From Aurantiacibacter atlanticus (lineage in GTDB: Bacteria > Pseudomonadota > Alphaproteobacteria > Sphingomonadales > Sphingomonadaceae), in assembly GCF_001077815.2 (NCBI RefSeq), contig NZ_CP011310.1:2108001-2172000 (forward strand): a stretch of 64,000 nucleotides of DNA, written 5' to 3'. The notes under the pieces were generated by a model. It was not told where the DNA came from, searched no databases, and worked only from the letters and a program-made list of their open reading frames with translations. The stretch's first letter is position 1. Each line of letters starts with the position of its first letter. The position numbers and the translations under genes are program-made. Positions 1-10,613 of this stretch are shown piece by piece.

Positions 1-326
1 CCCATCTTGGCCGCGGCGACAGCCGTATTGTCTGGCTCCATTGGGTCGACGATGCGTGGCATGCCTGTCTTGACATTGCAGAAGGCGCAGGCGCGGGTGC
101 ACACATCGCCCAAAATCATCACGGTCGCGTGCTTTTTCTCCCAGCATTCCCCGATATTGGGGCAAGCAGCTTCCTCGCAAACGGTGTTGAGGTTAAGATC
201 GCGCATAAGCTTGCGCGTCTCATGATAGCCCTTGCCGGTCGGAGCTTTCACCCGGATCCAGTCCGGCTTTCGTTGGCGGGCCGGGCTTCCGCCTTCGGGA
301 GATGGAGTGTTGGCAAGATCGTTCAT
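1..326 (-). CDS. lipA: Lipoyl synthase, N-terminal part (cut by window edge)
   Basis: Radical SAM enzyme that inserts two sulfurs into octanoyl groups on lipoyl-dependent enzymes. About 108 N-terminal residues are visible. They include the family-specific auxiliary-cluster motif [13 protein letters not shown] and the radical SAM motif [10 protein letters not shown] (CxxxCxxC), which together are diagnostic for LipA. The start is ATG at 326 with a GAGG ribosome binding site about 7 bases upstream. The 3' end lies outside the window, so the C-terminal half cannot be assessed. It is divergent from the carbonic anhydrase gene, with about 95 bases between starts. Confidence 0.95.
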   Translation of the reverse strand, partial: MNDLANTPSPEGGSPARQRKPDWIRVKAPTGKGYHETRKLMRDLNLNTVCEEAACPNIGECWEKKHATVMILGDVCTRACAFCNVKTGMPRIVDPMEPDNTAVAAAKM

Positions 327-420
327 CGCGAGCCTCACTTAGGCTCCCGCCCTGCCTCGAGCAACCCGTAGCAACCAACTGACTTGCTAAAATCGTAATT
401 TCGCGGCAGCGGTGTTCTTC

Positions 421-1056
421 ATGAAAAGCTTCAAAGAAATGGTTGCGGGCTATAGCCGTTTTCGCAGTGGCGATTGGGAAGAACAGCGCCAGCGGTGGGA
501 GCAGTTGAAGGATGGCCAGTCCCCACAGGTCATGGTCATCGCCTGTTCTGACAGCCGCGTTGATCCCGCGCAGATATTCGACGTCGATCCCGGTGAGATA
601 TTCGTGGTTCGAAATGTCGCGGCGCTGGTGCCTCCTTTCGAGACTACGCCGGGTCGCCATGGTGTGTCAGCCGCTCTGGAATTTGCGGTCCAATTCCTGA
701 AGGTCCGCGAAGTTGTGGTCATGGGCCATGGCATGTGTGGCGGGTGCAAGGCCGCGTTGACCCAGGATCTTCATGGCACCAAGCCGGGTGAAGGCGGGTT
801 TGTGGCGCACTGGATCGATATGCTCGATTCGACGCGCGATCCCATTGCGAAAACGCTGGGCACCACAGGCCGCGAGGCAGAGCGTGCGATGGAACTGGCT
901 GCCGTAAAGGTGAGCCTGGCCAATTTGCGCACTTTTCCCTGCGTGCAGGAGAAGGAGGCATCAGGCGAACTCGATTTGCGCGGAGCTTATTTCGCCATAT
1001 CGGATGGATTGCTGCACCTGCTCGACGAAGACAGTGGAGAGTTTGCCCCAGCATAG
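421..1056 (+). CDS. Beta-class carbonic anhydrase
   Basis: Zinc enzyme interconverting CO2 and bicarbonate, cytoplasmic, about 211 aa. The zinc and catalytic residues of the beta class are visible: Cys42, Asp44 and Arg46 in CSDSR, then His103 and Cys106 in HGMCGGC. The length is normal for bacterial beta carbonic anhydrases. I start at ATG 421; an in-frame GTG at 412 would add three residues. It stands alone on the plus strand between divergent lipA and a NYN-domain gene. Bicarbonate from this enzyme would supply carbamoyl phosphate synthase and carboxylases, but nothing local couples them. Confidence 0.93.
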   Translation: MKSFKEMVAGYSRFRSGDWEEQRQRWEQLKDGQSPQVMVIACSDSRVDPAQIFDVDPGEIFVVRNVAALVPPFETTPGRHGVSAALEFAVQFLKVREVVVMGHGMCGGCKAALTQDLHGTKPGEGGFVAHWIDMLDSTRDPIAKTLGTTGREAERAMELAAVKVSLANLRTFPCVQEKEASGELDLRGAYFAISDGLLHLLDEDSGEFAPA

Positions 1057-1094
1057 CGATCGGGTGACTATTGCACTCGACCATGCAGGTTGCC

Positions 1095-1817
1095 ATGTCC
1101 TCACTCATGCATGAAGCCAGCCTGAAGAATATCGCCCTCCTCATTGATGCGGATAATGCCAGCCACGCGGGCATTGATCCGGTTTTGACTGTTCTTGCAG
1201 AGCTGGGACAGGTCAACATCCGTCGCGCCTATGGCAATTGGGCCAAGCCCGCGCTGTCCAAATGGAACAAGATCACCCATCGGTTTGGCCTTCAGCCGAT
1301 GCAGCAATTTGATCTTACCAAAGGAAAGAATGCCACCGATATCGCGATGGCTATCGATGCCATCGATCTGCTGAATGCAGGCAAGGTGGACGGTTTCGGT
1401 ATCATGAGCTCGGACAGCGATTTCACACCGCTGGTTACACGCCTGCGGCAGGACGGGATGATCGTATACGGGTTCGGCAGGGACAAGGCGCCAGAGGCGT
1501 TCAAGACAGCCTGCACCCGCTACATTGATGTGGATCAGCTCATCCGCACAAATTCTTCCGATGAGAAACCGGGCCCGGATAATACGCTGGACGATGAGCT
1601 GATTGCCCTTCTCGGCGATGCGTGGAAAGCAGCCAGCCGCGATGATGAAGGATTCGCCCGCCTTCAGGAAGTGGGCCAGATTGCCGGCAACCGATCCAGC
1701 TTTGATGTCCGCAATTACGGCTTCAAACGCCTGTCAGACCTGATGCGCGCCGCCAGCGACAACTTCAAGATGGAGCGGCGTGACGACAAACAATTATATG
1801 TCAGACGCTTGCGATAG
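1095..1817 (+). CDS. NYN-domain (LabA/DUF88-like) putative ribonuclease with C-terminal OST-HTH/LOTUS domain
   Basis: About 240 aa. Residues 10-145 form a NYN/PIN-like nuclease domain with the expected acidic residues: Asp18 and Asp20 in LIDADN, Asp82 in TDIAMAIDA, and the SDSDF motif near 106-110. Residues of about 165-238 look like an OST-HTH/LOTUS domain, an RNA-binding winged helix often attached to bacterial NYN proteins. The likely role is RNA cleavage or processing, but no substrate is known. The start at ATG 1095 follows AGG by 5 bases; upstream in-frame ATG 1083 and TTG 1071 are possible. Confidence 0.85.
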   Translation: MSSLMHEASLKNIALLIDADNASHAGIDPVLTVLAELGQVNIRRAYGNWAKPALSKWNKITHRFGLQPMQQFDLTKGKNATDIAMAIDAIDLLNAGKVDGFGIMSSDSDFTPLVTRLRQDGMIVYGFGRDKAPEAFKTACTRYIDVDQLIRTNSSDEKPGPDNTLDDELIALLGDAWKAASRDDEGFARLQEVGQIAGNRSSFDVRNYGFKRLSDLMRAASDNFKMERRDDKQLYVRRLR

Positions 1818-1895
1818 GTATCCCCTGCACGCCCTTCGGGCACAATAGCCGAGCTGATTCGTTGCTGCCTTGAACAAAAAATCGGGGAGCTTTGA

Positions 1896-2696
1896 ATGGT
1901 CGACAAATCTGAAAAATTTGATTGGTTGGTGCGTGTTGGCTATTTTAGCCGCGCCATCCTTTACGCTATGCTGGGGCTTATAGCGCTCACCAGCGCCCAA
2001 AAGATCAGTCAGGGCACCGATGGCATTTTTCTTGCTATTGAAGATTTCCCCGCTGGGACAGTCATTCTCTGGATCATGGTAATAGGCCTTTTCGCCTACG
2101 CCCTTTTTCGCTTCGCCTCGACCGCTTTTGATATTGAGAACAACGGCAGCGATACCAAAGGCTGGGCCAAGCGCATCGGTCACGCTGGCAGCGGAATTGG
2201 CCACCTTGCGCTCGCATGGTCGGCTTATAAATTCGCCAGCAGCGAAGGCAGTTCTGGAGACGGTGGTGCGCAAAGTGCGGCGGCGGGCGTGTTATCTGTA
2301 GATTTTGGTGGCGTTGCTCTCGGTATCTTGGGCCTGGCGTTCTTCATCACAGCCATATTCCAGATCAAGAAAGGCATTTCAGGCGAATTCATGCACCGCA
2401 TTTCGGCTGCTGCACCTGATGCAACGCGCTGGCTCGGCGCTATCGGCTATTGCGCGCGCGGTGTGGTCTATGGCGTAATCGGCTGGTCGCTTTTCAAGGC
2501 AGGTTTCATGTCGGGTGGTGCCCAGCAGGTGAAAACACTGGGTGACGCGGTGGCCAGCCTGGCGGGTCAGGGGCCGGTTTTTACATTGACGGCCATTGGC
2601 TTGTTGCTCTTCGGCCTCTTCAGCCTGGTGCTGGCGCAATATCGGATCATTCCTGATTTAGGGGCGGACGGCAAAGTTCCGCAGTTCAGGGCATGA
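1896..2696 (+). CDS. DUF1206 family integral membrane protein
   Basis: 266 aa with about six hydrophobic segments arranged as three similar pairs. The first member of each pair starts with a RxGYxxRGxxY-type signature (for example near residues 13-30 and again near 190-205). This is the triplicated pattern of DUF1206, a family without assigned function. It is preceded by GGGGAG at good spacing. Its stop overlaps the next gene start (ATGA at 2693-2696), so the two membrane proteins are translationally coupled and probably act together. No substrate or partner can be read from the sequence. Confidence 0.85.
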   Translation: MVDKSEKFDWLVRVGYFSRAILYAMLGLIALTSAQKISQGTDGIFLAIEDFPAGTVILWIMVIGLFAYALFRFASTAFDIENNGSDTKGWAKRIGHAGSGIGHLALAWSAYKFASSEGSSGDGGAQSAAAGVLSVDFGGVALGILGLAFFITAIFQIKKGISGEFMHRISAAAPDATRWLGAIGYCARGVVYGVIGWSLFKAGFMSGGAQQVKTLGDAVASLAGQGPVFTLTAIGLLLFGLFSLVLAQYRIIPDLGADGKVPQFRA

Positions 2697-3475
2697 ACGA
2701 TCAACCAGACCTCAACGTGAAAAAAGCGCATGGGCAGAAGGCCGCGCGTCTTTATCGGATGATGATGGAAGATCACATCTGCCCCTATGGCGTGAAGTCC
2801 AAATATCTTCTCGAAAGCAATGGCTTCACAGTTGAAGACATCCATCTGACCACGCGAGAGGAAACTGACAGTTTCAAACAGGCGCATGACGTCAAGACAA
2901 CTCCCCAGACCTTTATCGGCGGGGTGCGCATTGGTGGATATGATGATCTGCGTGCCCATTTCGGTAAACCCGTCCCGAAAAAGGATGAGACAAGCTATAG
3001 GCCCGTTCTGGCCGTTTTTGCCGTGGCACTCGGTCTGGCGCTGTCACTCAGCCTGTGGTCGTTTGGCACCCCATTGACCATCCGCGCAGGCGAATGGTTC
3101 ATCGCATTTTCCATGGCGATGCTAGCAATGCTGAAATTGCAGGACGTCGAGACATTCTCATCGATGTTTCTTGGATATGATATGCTGGCGCGGAAATGGG
3201 TGCCTTACGCCTATCTCTATCCCTATCTGGAGGCACTTGCAGCGATCTTGATGGCCGGGCGCATCCTTCCCTGGCTTTCAATCCCCGTGGCTTTGACTAT
3301 CGGAACAATTGGTGCGGTCAGCGTGTTCTACGCGGTCTATATTCAGAAGCGTGAGATCAAATGCGCCTGTGTCGGAAGCAGTTCCAATGTTCCACTCGGT
3401 TTCGTCTCACTGTCAGAAAACCTCGCGATGGTCGGTATGGCGGTCTGGATGATCATAAGAATGGTAACGGTCTAG
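2693..3475 (+). CDS. Glutaredoxin-MauE/DoxX-like membrane fusion protein
   Basis: 260 aa. Residues 15-95 are a glutaredoxin fold with a monothiol active site, CPYG (Cys30), and the cis-proline motif TTPQTF. After residue 100 come four hydrophobic segments resembling the MauE domain, ending with a Cys-x-Cys pair (KCACVG) at the membrane border. MauE-type proteins are linked to disulfide formation or maturation of periplasmic proteins. Here a soluble thiol domain is joined to a membrane redox-like domain, suggesting electron or disulfide transfer across the membrane (inference). It is coupled by a 4-base overlap to the DUF1206 gene. Confidence 0.82.
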   Translation: MNDQPDLNVKKAHGQKAARLYRMMMEDHICPYGVKSKYLLESNGFTVEDIHLTTREETDSFKQAHDVKTTPQTFIGGVRIGGYDDLRAHFGKPVPKKDETSYRPVLAVFAVALGLALSLSLWSFGTPLTIRAGEWFIAFSMAMLAMLKLQDVETFSSMFLGYDMLARKWVPYAYLYPYLEALAAILMAGRILPWLSIPVALTIGTIGAVSVFYAVYIQKREIKCACVGSSSNVPLGFVSLSENLAMVGMAVWMIIRMVTV

Positions 3476-3516
3476 AGGAAAGCCAAAGCTACGGTAATCA
3501 GAGTTACCGCAATTGA

Positions 3517-4026
3517 TTATCCGCCGCAGCTCACCGTCCCGCTGCCGGTGTACACCACGCGATCTAGCTGGTCATACAGCCACATTGTGCCGCCATACAT
3601 TGTATCTTCAGTCTCATCACCCGGGATTTTTTCGTCGATTGCAAGGCGCAGCGCATATTGCCGACTGTTATATAAGGTGCGTGAATTGGCAGGCAATTCG
3701 CGTGAACCGGGATCGGCAGCAAACCGCACCATTTCGCCATCGATTTTCATATAGGCATCCACTTCGCGGGCGATCACCCTCACTCCCATGCTGGTGCCTG
3801 GCGCATAGGAGCACGCGCGGCCGAGCAGATCGTGGGACTCGATATCCGGATAAGTAATCGCTTCAGGCACTACTTCGCGCAACGGCAACCCTGCTTCATT
3901 CGCCTCGCGCACGCGATCAGCCATTGCGGCATTTTCTGCCTGCATTTCCGTTTCGGAAGCCGCTTCCGAACAGGCGCCCAGTGCCAGCGCCACTATCAAA
4001 AGCGGTGTGAACTTGCGCACGATCAA
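3517..4026 (-). CDS. Hypothetical lipoprotein downstream of mutL
   Basis: 169 aa with a lipoprotein signal peptide: basic start MIVRK, a hydrophobic stretch, and the lipobox LALGAC with Cys19. The mature part has no domain I recognise and ends in Gly-Gly. Cys residues occur near residue 90 (ACSY) and at the C-terminus (SCGG), so one disulfide is possible. Its ATG overlaps the mutL stop by 4 bases (4023-4026), so it is probably translated from the same transcript. The location would be the outer membrane or periplasm by lipidation. Function unknown. Confidence 0.8.
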   Translation of the reverse strand: MIVRKFTPLLIVALALGACSEAASETEMQAENAAMADRVREANEAGLPLREVVPEAITYPDIESHDLLGRACSYAPGTSMGVRVIAREVDAYMKIDGEMVRFAADPGSRELPANSRTLYNSRQYALRLAIDEKIPGDETEDTMYGGTMWLYDQLDRVVYTGSGTVSCGG

Positions 4027-5864
4027 TGCCTCCCGAACAATTTTTCAACATCATCCATAGATAATTTTACCCATGTCGGACGACCATGATTGCACTGTCC
4101 TGAGCGCGGGGTCGACTCCATTTCACGCAAAAGAGCATTCATTTCCGCAACTTCCAAGGTTCGACCTGCGCGAACGGACCCGTGACAGGCCATCGTGGCA
4201 AGCACATGTTCTATTTTCTCGCTCAACAATAGTGATGCACCATGATTGGCGATATCGTCTGCCAGATCGCGCAAGAGCGCCTGTGGTTCTGCTTTGCCGA
4301 GCACCCCGGGCAAGGCACGCACCAGCATGGCATCAGGACCGAAGCGTTCTATCAGCAGGCCCAGTTCTGCAAAATGTTCAGCCTGCTCCTCCAGCCGGTC
4401 ACAGGAAGGTTCATCCAGCTCTACGACCTCGGGCATCAGCATGGCCTGGCTTGCCGCAACCTTGTCACCCGCGCCTGCGGCACGTAGCCGTTCGAGCACA
4501 ATGCGTTCATGGGCTGCGTGTTGATCTACCAGAACCAGTCCGTCAGCAGCCTCGGCCACGATATAGGTCTTTGCGACCTGCCCTCGCGCTATACCGAGGG
4601 GATAATCTGCGATTCGCTCGGGCAGGTCTTGCGCAGCATGTGCCCTTCCCTGCGGCAGAGCATCGACACCGGCAGAACCATCGTTGGCCCTCGGATCACC
4701 CATTGCCTGCCATGTAACGCCCGCTTCGGCGACGCGCGCCTGCGACGGTGAAGTCCAGTCGCGGCCGGAAAAAATAGAGCGCAGCGCAGGCGACTGCTCA
4801 TCGGAAAAGGGTTCTGCCTGCCAGCGCCCCATTGCGCCACTGTCGGGTGCTTGTGCGCTTCGTCTGTCACCGGTGGAAAGCGCCTGCCGCAGTCCGCTGA
4901 CGATGAAACCGCGCACGCCCGCCGCGTCACGAAAGCGCACTTCGGTCTTGGCAGGATGCACATTCACATCCACATCGGCGAACGGAATTTCAAGAAACAG
5001 CGCCAGCACTGCGTGCCGATCCCGCGCCAGCATATCCGCATAGGCACCGCGCACCGCCCCTGACAGCAACCTGTCTTTGACTGGGCGACCATTGACGAAC
5101 AGATATTGATGATCGGCAACGCCGCGATTGTAAGTGGGCAGGCCTGCGATGCCGGTGAGACGCATCACGCCCTCACCACTTGGCCGCTCCACGTCGATCT
5201 GGACGGCATTGTTCGCCAATTCGCGCGCAACGATCTGCGCCACGCGTGCCGGCACCTCCTGCCCCTGCTGCACGGCAAATATCCGGCGCTCACCATGTTC
5301 GAAGGTAAAAGCGAGATCGGGCCGCGCCATTGCAAGGCGCCGGACCACGTCATAGCAGGCAGCATATTCACTACGCGCGGTTCGCAGGAATTTTCGCCTT
5401 GCGGGGATTTTTTCGAAGAGTTGCTCCACTCTGACTCGCGTGCCTGGCGGAAGTGCAGCGGGGCCTTCAGCCGTCAGAGCGCCGTGATTGACCACGCGCT
5501 GCCAGCCTTCGTCACTTTCGCGGGGCCGGCTTTCAAGGCTTAGTTTCGCAACGCTGGCAATGGAAGGCAGCGCCTCTCCGCGAAATCCGAGCGTTGCCAC
5601 CTGCTCTATCGCTTCATCGCTCAACTTGGATGTAGCATGACGTTCCAGCGCCAGCGCCATTTCGTCAGGCGACATGCCACAACCATCGTCTGTGACCTCG
5701 ATTGAACCCAGCCCCCCCTCAGTGATGGCAATGCTTATCCGCCGTGCTCCGGAATCGATGGCGTTTTCCACTAATTCCTTCAAGGCGGAAGCCGGACGTT
5801 CGACAACTTCGCCTGCGGCAATACGGTTTACGAGCGTTTCTGGAAGGCGACGAATTTGCGGCAT
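4023..5864 (-). CDS. mutL: DNA mismatch repair protein MutL
   Basis: 613 aa, normal length. The N-terminal GHKL ATPase has the ELVENAIDSG motif (residues 30-39), DDGCGM (59-64) and TLGFRGEAL (91-99). The C-terminal domain carries the endonuclease motif DQHA-x2-E-x4-E at residues 447-458, ACHGSVRAG near 559 and CNHGRPT near 591. MutL with this motif nicks DNA itself, so the organism probably uses methyl-independent mismatch repair without MutH (family knowledge). ATG at 5864. It is transcribed divergently from mreB, with 184 bases between starts, and is coupled to a downstream lipoprotein. Confidence 0.97.
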   Translation of the reverse strand: MPQIRRLPETLVNRIAAGEVVERPASALKELVENAIDSGARRISIAITEGGLGSIEVTDDGCGMSPDEMALALERHATSKLSDEAIEQVATLGFRGEALPSIASVAKLSLESRPRESDEGWQRVVNHGALTAEGPAALPPGTRVRVEQLFEKIPARRKFLRTARSEYAACYDVVRRLAMARPDLAFTFEHGERRIFAVQQGQEVPARVAQIVARELANNAVQIDVERPSGEGVMRLTGIAGLPTYNRGVADHQYLFVNGRPVKDRLLSGAVRGAYADMLARDRHAVLALFLEIPFADVDVNVHPAKTEVRFRDAAGVRGFIVSGLRQALSTGDRRSAQAPDSGAMGRWQAEPFSDEQSPALRSIFSGRDWTSPSQARVAEAGVTWQAMGDPRANDGSAGVDALPQGRAHAAQDLPERIADYPLGIARGQVAKTYIVAEAADGLVLVDQHAAHERIVLERLRAAGAGDKVAASQAMLMPEVVELDEPSCDRLEEQAEHFAELGLLIERFGPDAMLVRALPGVLGKAEPQALLRDLADDIANHGASLLLSEKIEHVLATMACHGSVRAGRTLEVAEMNALLREMESTPRSGQCNHGRPTWVKLSMDDVEKLFGRH

Positions 5865-5868
5865 TTGA

Positions 5869-7095
<1,227 letters not shown>

Positions 7096-7127
7096 TCGCT
7101 TAACACCTATTGGGGGAGCGGGCCGCA

Positions 7128-8027
7128 ATGGCACCGCCTTCGGCGCAAACAACCGGTTCGAACAAGAAGGCACAGCTTGGCCGCTTTGCCGGCTATGTGT
7201 TTGCCAGCGCGGGCGCTGTTATCGGCGCGCTTCTGCTTCTCGTCTCGCTTTTGCGGCCAGATGCCTTTTACGGCCTGCGTAGCATGGCCACCGATGCCGC
7301 TTATCCCATAGGGGAAGCTGGCGCCGTGGGCCGTTCGGGGTCACGCAGCTTCTTTGAAGCCATTGCCGGTTACTATCAGGCTGGCTCCAAAAACGCTGAG
7401 CTGGAGCAGGAAATCGCCATTGCACGCGTCAGGCTGGCAGAGGCGGCAGCTCTCGAACAGGAAAATGCACGGTTGAAAGCTGTGCTCGGCCTGAAAGAGG
7501 ACGAGAACGAACCCATTGCCGTGGGGCGATTAATCGGGTCCAGTTCTTCCAGCTTGCGTCGGTTTGGTTATCTTTCTGCCGGTCGCAATGACGGCGTTGA
7601 AGTGGGTATGCCGGTAACGTCACCAATGGGCCTGGTTGGCCGAATACTTGAAACAGGCCGCTCGACCTCGCGCGTCCTCCTGCTGACGGATCCTGAAAGC
7701 ATCGTGCCCGTTCGCCGCGCAACGGATGACGTGGTCGCATTTGCCGAAGGACGCGCAGACGGCAGTTTGCGCATCCGTCTTATCAATCTCGGTATCAATC
7801 CGCTCAAAGAAGGCGATATATTCGTGACCTCGGGCGCGGGGGGACTTTTCACTCCGGGCGTAGCCGTGGCGATGGTTACGCGGATTACCGATGATGGCGC
7901 CATCGCCAGCCTGCTCAGCAACCCGGCGGCTACGGACTATGTCGTTGTCCATCCTTTCTTTGAGCCTGAGGCGATCACCGCCTCACAGGCCCCGCTGCGA
8001 ACCGAACAGCCTGTCGAAGACGATTGA
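7128..8027 (+). CDS. mreC: Rod-shape determining protein MreC
   Basis: 299 aa bitopic inner-membrane protein of the elongasome. One transmembrane helix lies near residues 20-45, followed by a periplasmic coiled coil (about 85-125, NAELEQEIAIARVRLAEAA) and a beta-rich MreC core. It links MreB to PBP2 and RodA. The start is ATG 7128, which follows GGGGGAG at good spacing. The 3' end overlaps mreD by one base (TGATG). Confidence 0.95.
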   Translation: MAPPSAQTTGSNKKAQLGRFAGYVFASAGAVIGALLLLVSLLRPDAFYGLRSMATDAAYPIGEAGAVGRSGSRSFFEAIAGYYQAGSKNAELEQEIAIARVRLAEAAALEQENARLKAVLGLKEDENEPIAVGRLIGSSSSSLRRFGYLSAGRNDGVEVGMPVTSPMGLVGRILETGRSTSRVLLLTDPESIVPVRRATDDVVAFAEGRADGSLRIRLINLGINPLKEGDIFVTSGAGGLFTPGVAVAMVTRITDDGAIASLLSNPAATDYVVVHPFFEPEAITASQAPLRTEQPVEDD

Positions 8028-8581
8028 TGGAACAGTTGAACCCCAGCGCACGGCGCGATCAGTTCGGCAGCAAGATAAATCGGGACCATTCCCCCGTGCT
8101 ATCCCACGGGGTTCCATGGGCGATTATCCTGCTGGCTTGCATGTCGCCCCTTCTGCCGATCATTGCATCTGCCCCTCTCGTCCCACCGCTGGGCTATATG
8201 TTCCTGCTGGGCTGGCGCGTGTTGCGCCCGGGAATTCTCCCCTTATGGGCCGGATTGCCGATCGGCCTGTTCGATGACATGTTTTCAGGCCAGCCACTAG
8301 GATCCGGCGCGCTGCTGTTTTCACTCACCATGATTGCAATCGACTTGATCGAGATGCGATTTCCCTGGCGCGGCTTTTGGCAGGACTGGGGTGTAGCTTC
8401 GATATTCCTGGCTTTATATCTTGCGCTGGCGGCAATATTTTCCGGCGCATCTTTGTCGCTGGTTCAGTTTACTCTCATCTTGCCGCAGCTAGCCTTGTCT
8501 ATCCTGATTTTCCCGCTTGTAGCGCAGCTGGTTTCGCTGCTTGATCGTTTCCGGCTGAAGCGCGTTCGTAGATTCGGCTAG
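8027..8581 (+). CDS. mreD: Rod-shape determining protein MreD
   Basis: 184 aa, hydrophobic, with about five membrane segments after a polar N-terminal 30 residues. MreD is poorly conserved in sequence; the assignment rests on topology, the GLPIGLFDDMFSGQPLGSG region typical of the family, and position between mreC and the PBP2 gene. ATG 8027 overlaps the mreC stop (TGATG), indicating translational coupling. A TTG at 8024 is in frame but less likely. Confidence 0.9.
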   Translation: MEQLNPSARRDQFGSKINRDHSPVLSHGVPWAIILLACMSPLLPIIASAPLVPPLGYMFLLGWRVLRPGILPLWAGLPIGLFDDMFSGQPLGSGALLFSLTMIAIDLIEMRFPWRGFWQDWGVASIFLALYLALAAIFSGASLSLVQFTLILPQLALSILIFPLVAQLVSLLDRFRLKRVRRFG

Positions 8582-8585
8582 ATAG

Positions 8586-10613
8586 ATGGCACCGAAACTA
8601 ACCTCCAACTCCCTGAAGCAGACCTTTGACCGCCGCAGCTTCGTGGTGGGCGCTGTGCAGGGCGGTATTGGTTGTCTGCTGGCAGCCCGCATGGGCTATA
8701 TCGCAGTTGCCGAGAATGAAAAATACGAGATGGAGGCGGAAAGCAATCGGGTGAACCTTACCCTGATACCGCCACGGCGTGGCTGGATCCTTGATCGCAA
8801 CGGATCGCCCCTCGCCTCCAACCGCGCAGATTTCCGCGTCGATATCATACCTGAACGTCTCCACGATCCCGAGCACACCGTTAATTTGCTTGGTGAGTTG
8901 CTCGATTTTACCGAGGTCGAAAAAGTCGATCTAATGGAAAGGCTTCAGGACAGCCGCGGCTTTGCTGCAGTGGCTGTTGCCAGCGGCCTGTCCTTTGACA
9001 AATTTGCCGCTGTCAGCGTGCGCCTGCCGGAACTGCCCGGCGTCGTTCCCCAGCGAGGTTTTTCGCGCTATTACCCTACTGCTGCATCTGTCGGCCATCT
9101 TATCGGATATGTCGGTGCGCCCAGTCGCGAGGAATATGAGCTGGAGCCGCAGCCACTGCTTCTGACCCCGGGCTTCAAGATGGGCAAGGACGGGCTGGAG
9201 CAGCAATTCGAACAGATCCTGCGCGGCGTACCCGGCGCGCGCCGGGTAGAGGTTACCGCCGCTGGACGGATTGTGCGCGACCTCGAAACCCGAGAGGACG
9301 TGCAGGGAAACCCCGTGCGCCTGACGATTGACGGGCCACTGCAGGATTACGCTGCGCGGCGATTGGGGCTGGAATCCGGCTCCGTCGTCGTGATGGATTG
9401 CCTCACAGGTGATCTTCTTTGCATGGCCTCCATGCCCAGCTTCGATCCCAACAGCTTTTCAAATGGCATCGGTCGGCTCGAATACTCCATGCTCAGTGAG
9501 AATGAGCGCGTGCCGCTGCGCAACAAGGTTTTGCAGGGACTCTATCCGCCCGGATCGACTGTCAAACCGACCGTGGGCATGGCGTTGATGGGCGCCGGGA
9601 TAGATCCTGAAGAAACAGTGTTTTGTGGCGGTGGCCTTCGTGTGGGTAATCGAGTGTTCCGTTGCTGGAAGCGAAGCGGACACGGCAGCGTCAATCTCGC
9701 CAAGGGTATTTACCAGAGCTGCGACGTTTATTTCTACGCGATGGCGCAGCGCACCGGCATGTGGCCAATCGCGGAAACCTGTCGGCGTTACGGCATGCAG
9801 CAGGAGTTCGATCTGCCTGTGGTCAGCCAGTTTTATGGCACTGTGCCCGATCCTGACTGGAAAGAGGAGAAATACGGTCGGGAATGGCAGGCATTCGACA
9901 CAGTTAATGCCACCATTGGCCAGGGTTATATGCTCGCCAGCCCGCTGCAATTGGCGGTCATGGCGTCACGTCTGGCAACATCCGATATTGTGGTGCCGCG
10001 TTTACGCCTTACAGACACGGCGCCGCGCTTTGAATCCATGGACGTGAGCGCGGAATACAAGGCTTACATTCGTCAGGCGATGAGTGATGTGGTCAACGGG
10101 CCGGGTACTGCTGGGCGCGCGCGTCTTCCAATTGATGACGTGCTCATGGCAGGAAAGACCGGCACTGCGCAGGTTGTCGGCCTCAATCTGTCGGACGGTA
10201 AATCGGGCCCGTGGAAATATCGTGACCACGGCCTGTTCATCTTTTTCGCCCCATTCGATAATCCGCGCTACGCAGGTGCAGTGGTGATCGAGCACGGCGG
10301 CGGATCGGGCGCGGCATATCCGGTTGCGCGTGATGTGATGACCTTCCTTTTCGATCCGCAAAAGGGGCTGGATGCATTGCATGCCCTGGAAGCACAATGG
10401 GGCGGAACTGCGCAGCAAAGGCTCGATAGGCAGTATGCGGCCTATGCCGCGGCCGCGGGAGTAGATCTGCCCCCCGTCCCTGCCCCTATGACTTTGGCTC
10501 AGCAGGTCGATGCAGAAGCGCGGGCCGCTGTTATCGAACCGGTGCGGGCCGATACCGATGCATTTGTCCCGCGCGAAGAAGCCAATCCTCGATCCAGCGA
10601 GGTAGCGACATGA
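8586..10613 (+). CDS. mrdA: Penicillin-binding protein 2, elongasome transpeptidase
   Basis: 675 aa class B PBP. A single N-terminal membrane segment (about 20-40) is followed by a PBP dimerisation domain and the transpeptidase domain. Catalytic motifs are present: GSTVK (SxxK serine nucleophile), an SxN-box equivalent YQSCD, and KTGTA. It cross-links peptidoglycan during cell elongation and works with RodA. The C-terminal 70 residues are Ala/Pro rich and probably disordered. It overlaps rodA by 4 bases (ATGA at 10610-10613). Confidence 0.96.
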   Translation: MAPKLTSNSLKQTFDRRSFVVGAVQGGIGCLLAARMGYIAVAENEKYEMEAESNRVNLTLIPPRRGWILDRNGSPLASNRADFRVDIIPERLHDPEHTVNLLGELLDFTEVEKVDLMERLQDSRGFAAVAVASGLSFDKFAAVSVRLPELPGVVPQRGFSRYYPTAASVGHLIGYVGAPSREEYELEPQPLLLTPGFKMGKDGLEQQFEQILRGVPGARRVEVTAAGRIVRDLETREDVQGNPVRLTIDGPLQDYAARRLGLESGSVVVMDCLTGDLLCMASMPSFDPNSFSNGIGRLEYSMLSENERVPLRNKVLQGLYPPGSTVKPTVGMALMGAGIDPEETVFCGGGLRVGNRVFRCWKRSGHGSVNLAKGIYQSCDVYFYAMAQRTGMWPIAETCRRYGMQQEFDLPVVSQFYGTVPDPDWKEEKYGREWQAFDTVNATIGQGYMLASPLQLAVMASRLATSDIVVPRLRLTDTAPRFESMDVSAEYKAYIRQAMSDVVNGPGTAGRARLPIDDVLMAGKTGTAQVVGLNLSDGKSGPWKYRDHGLFIFFAPFDNPRYAGAVVIEHGGGSGAAYPVARDVMTFLFDPQKGLDALHALEAQWGGTAQQRLDRQYAAYAAAAGVDLPPVPAPMTLAQQVDAEARAAVIEPVRADTDAFVPREEANPRSSEVAT

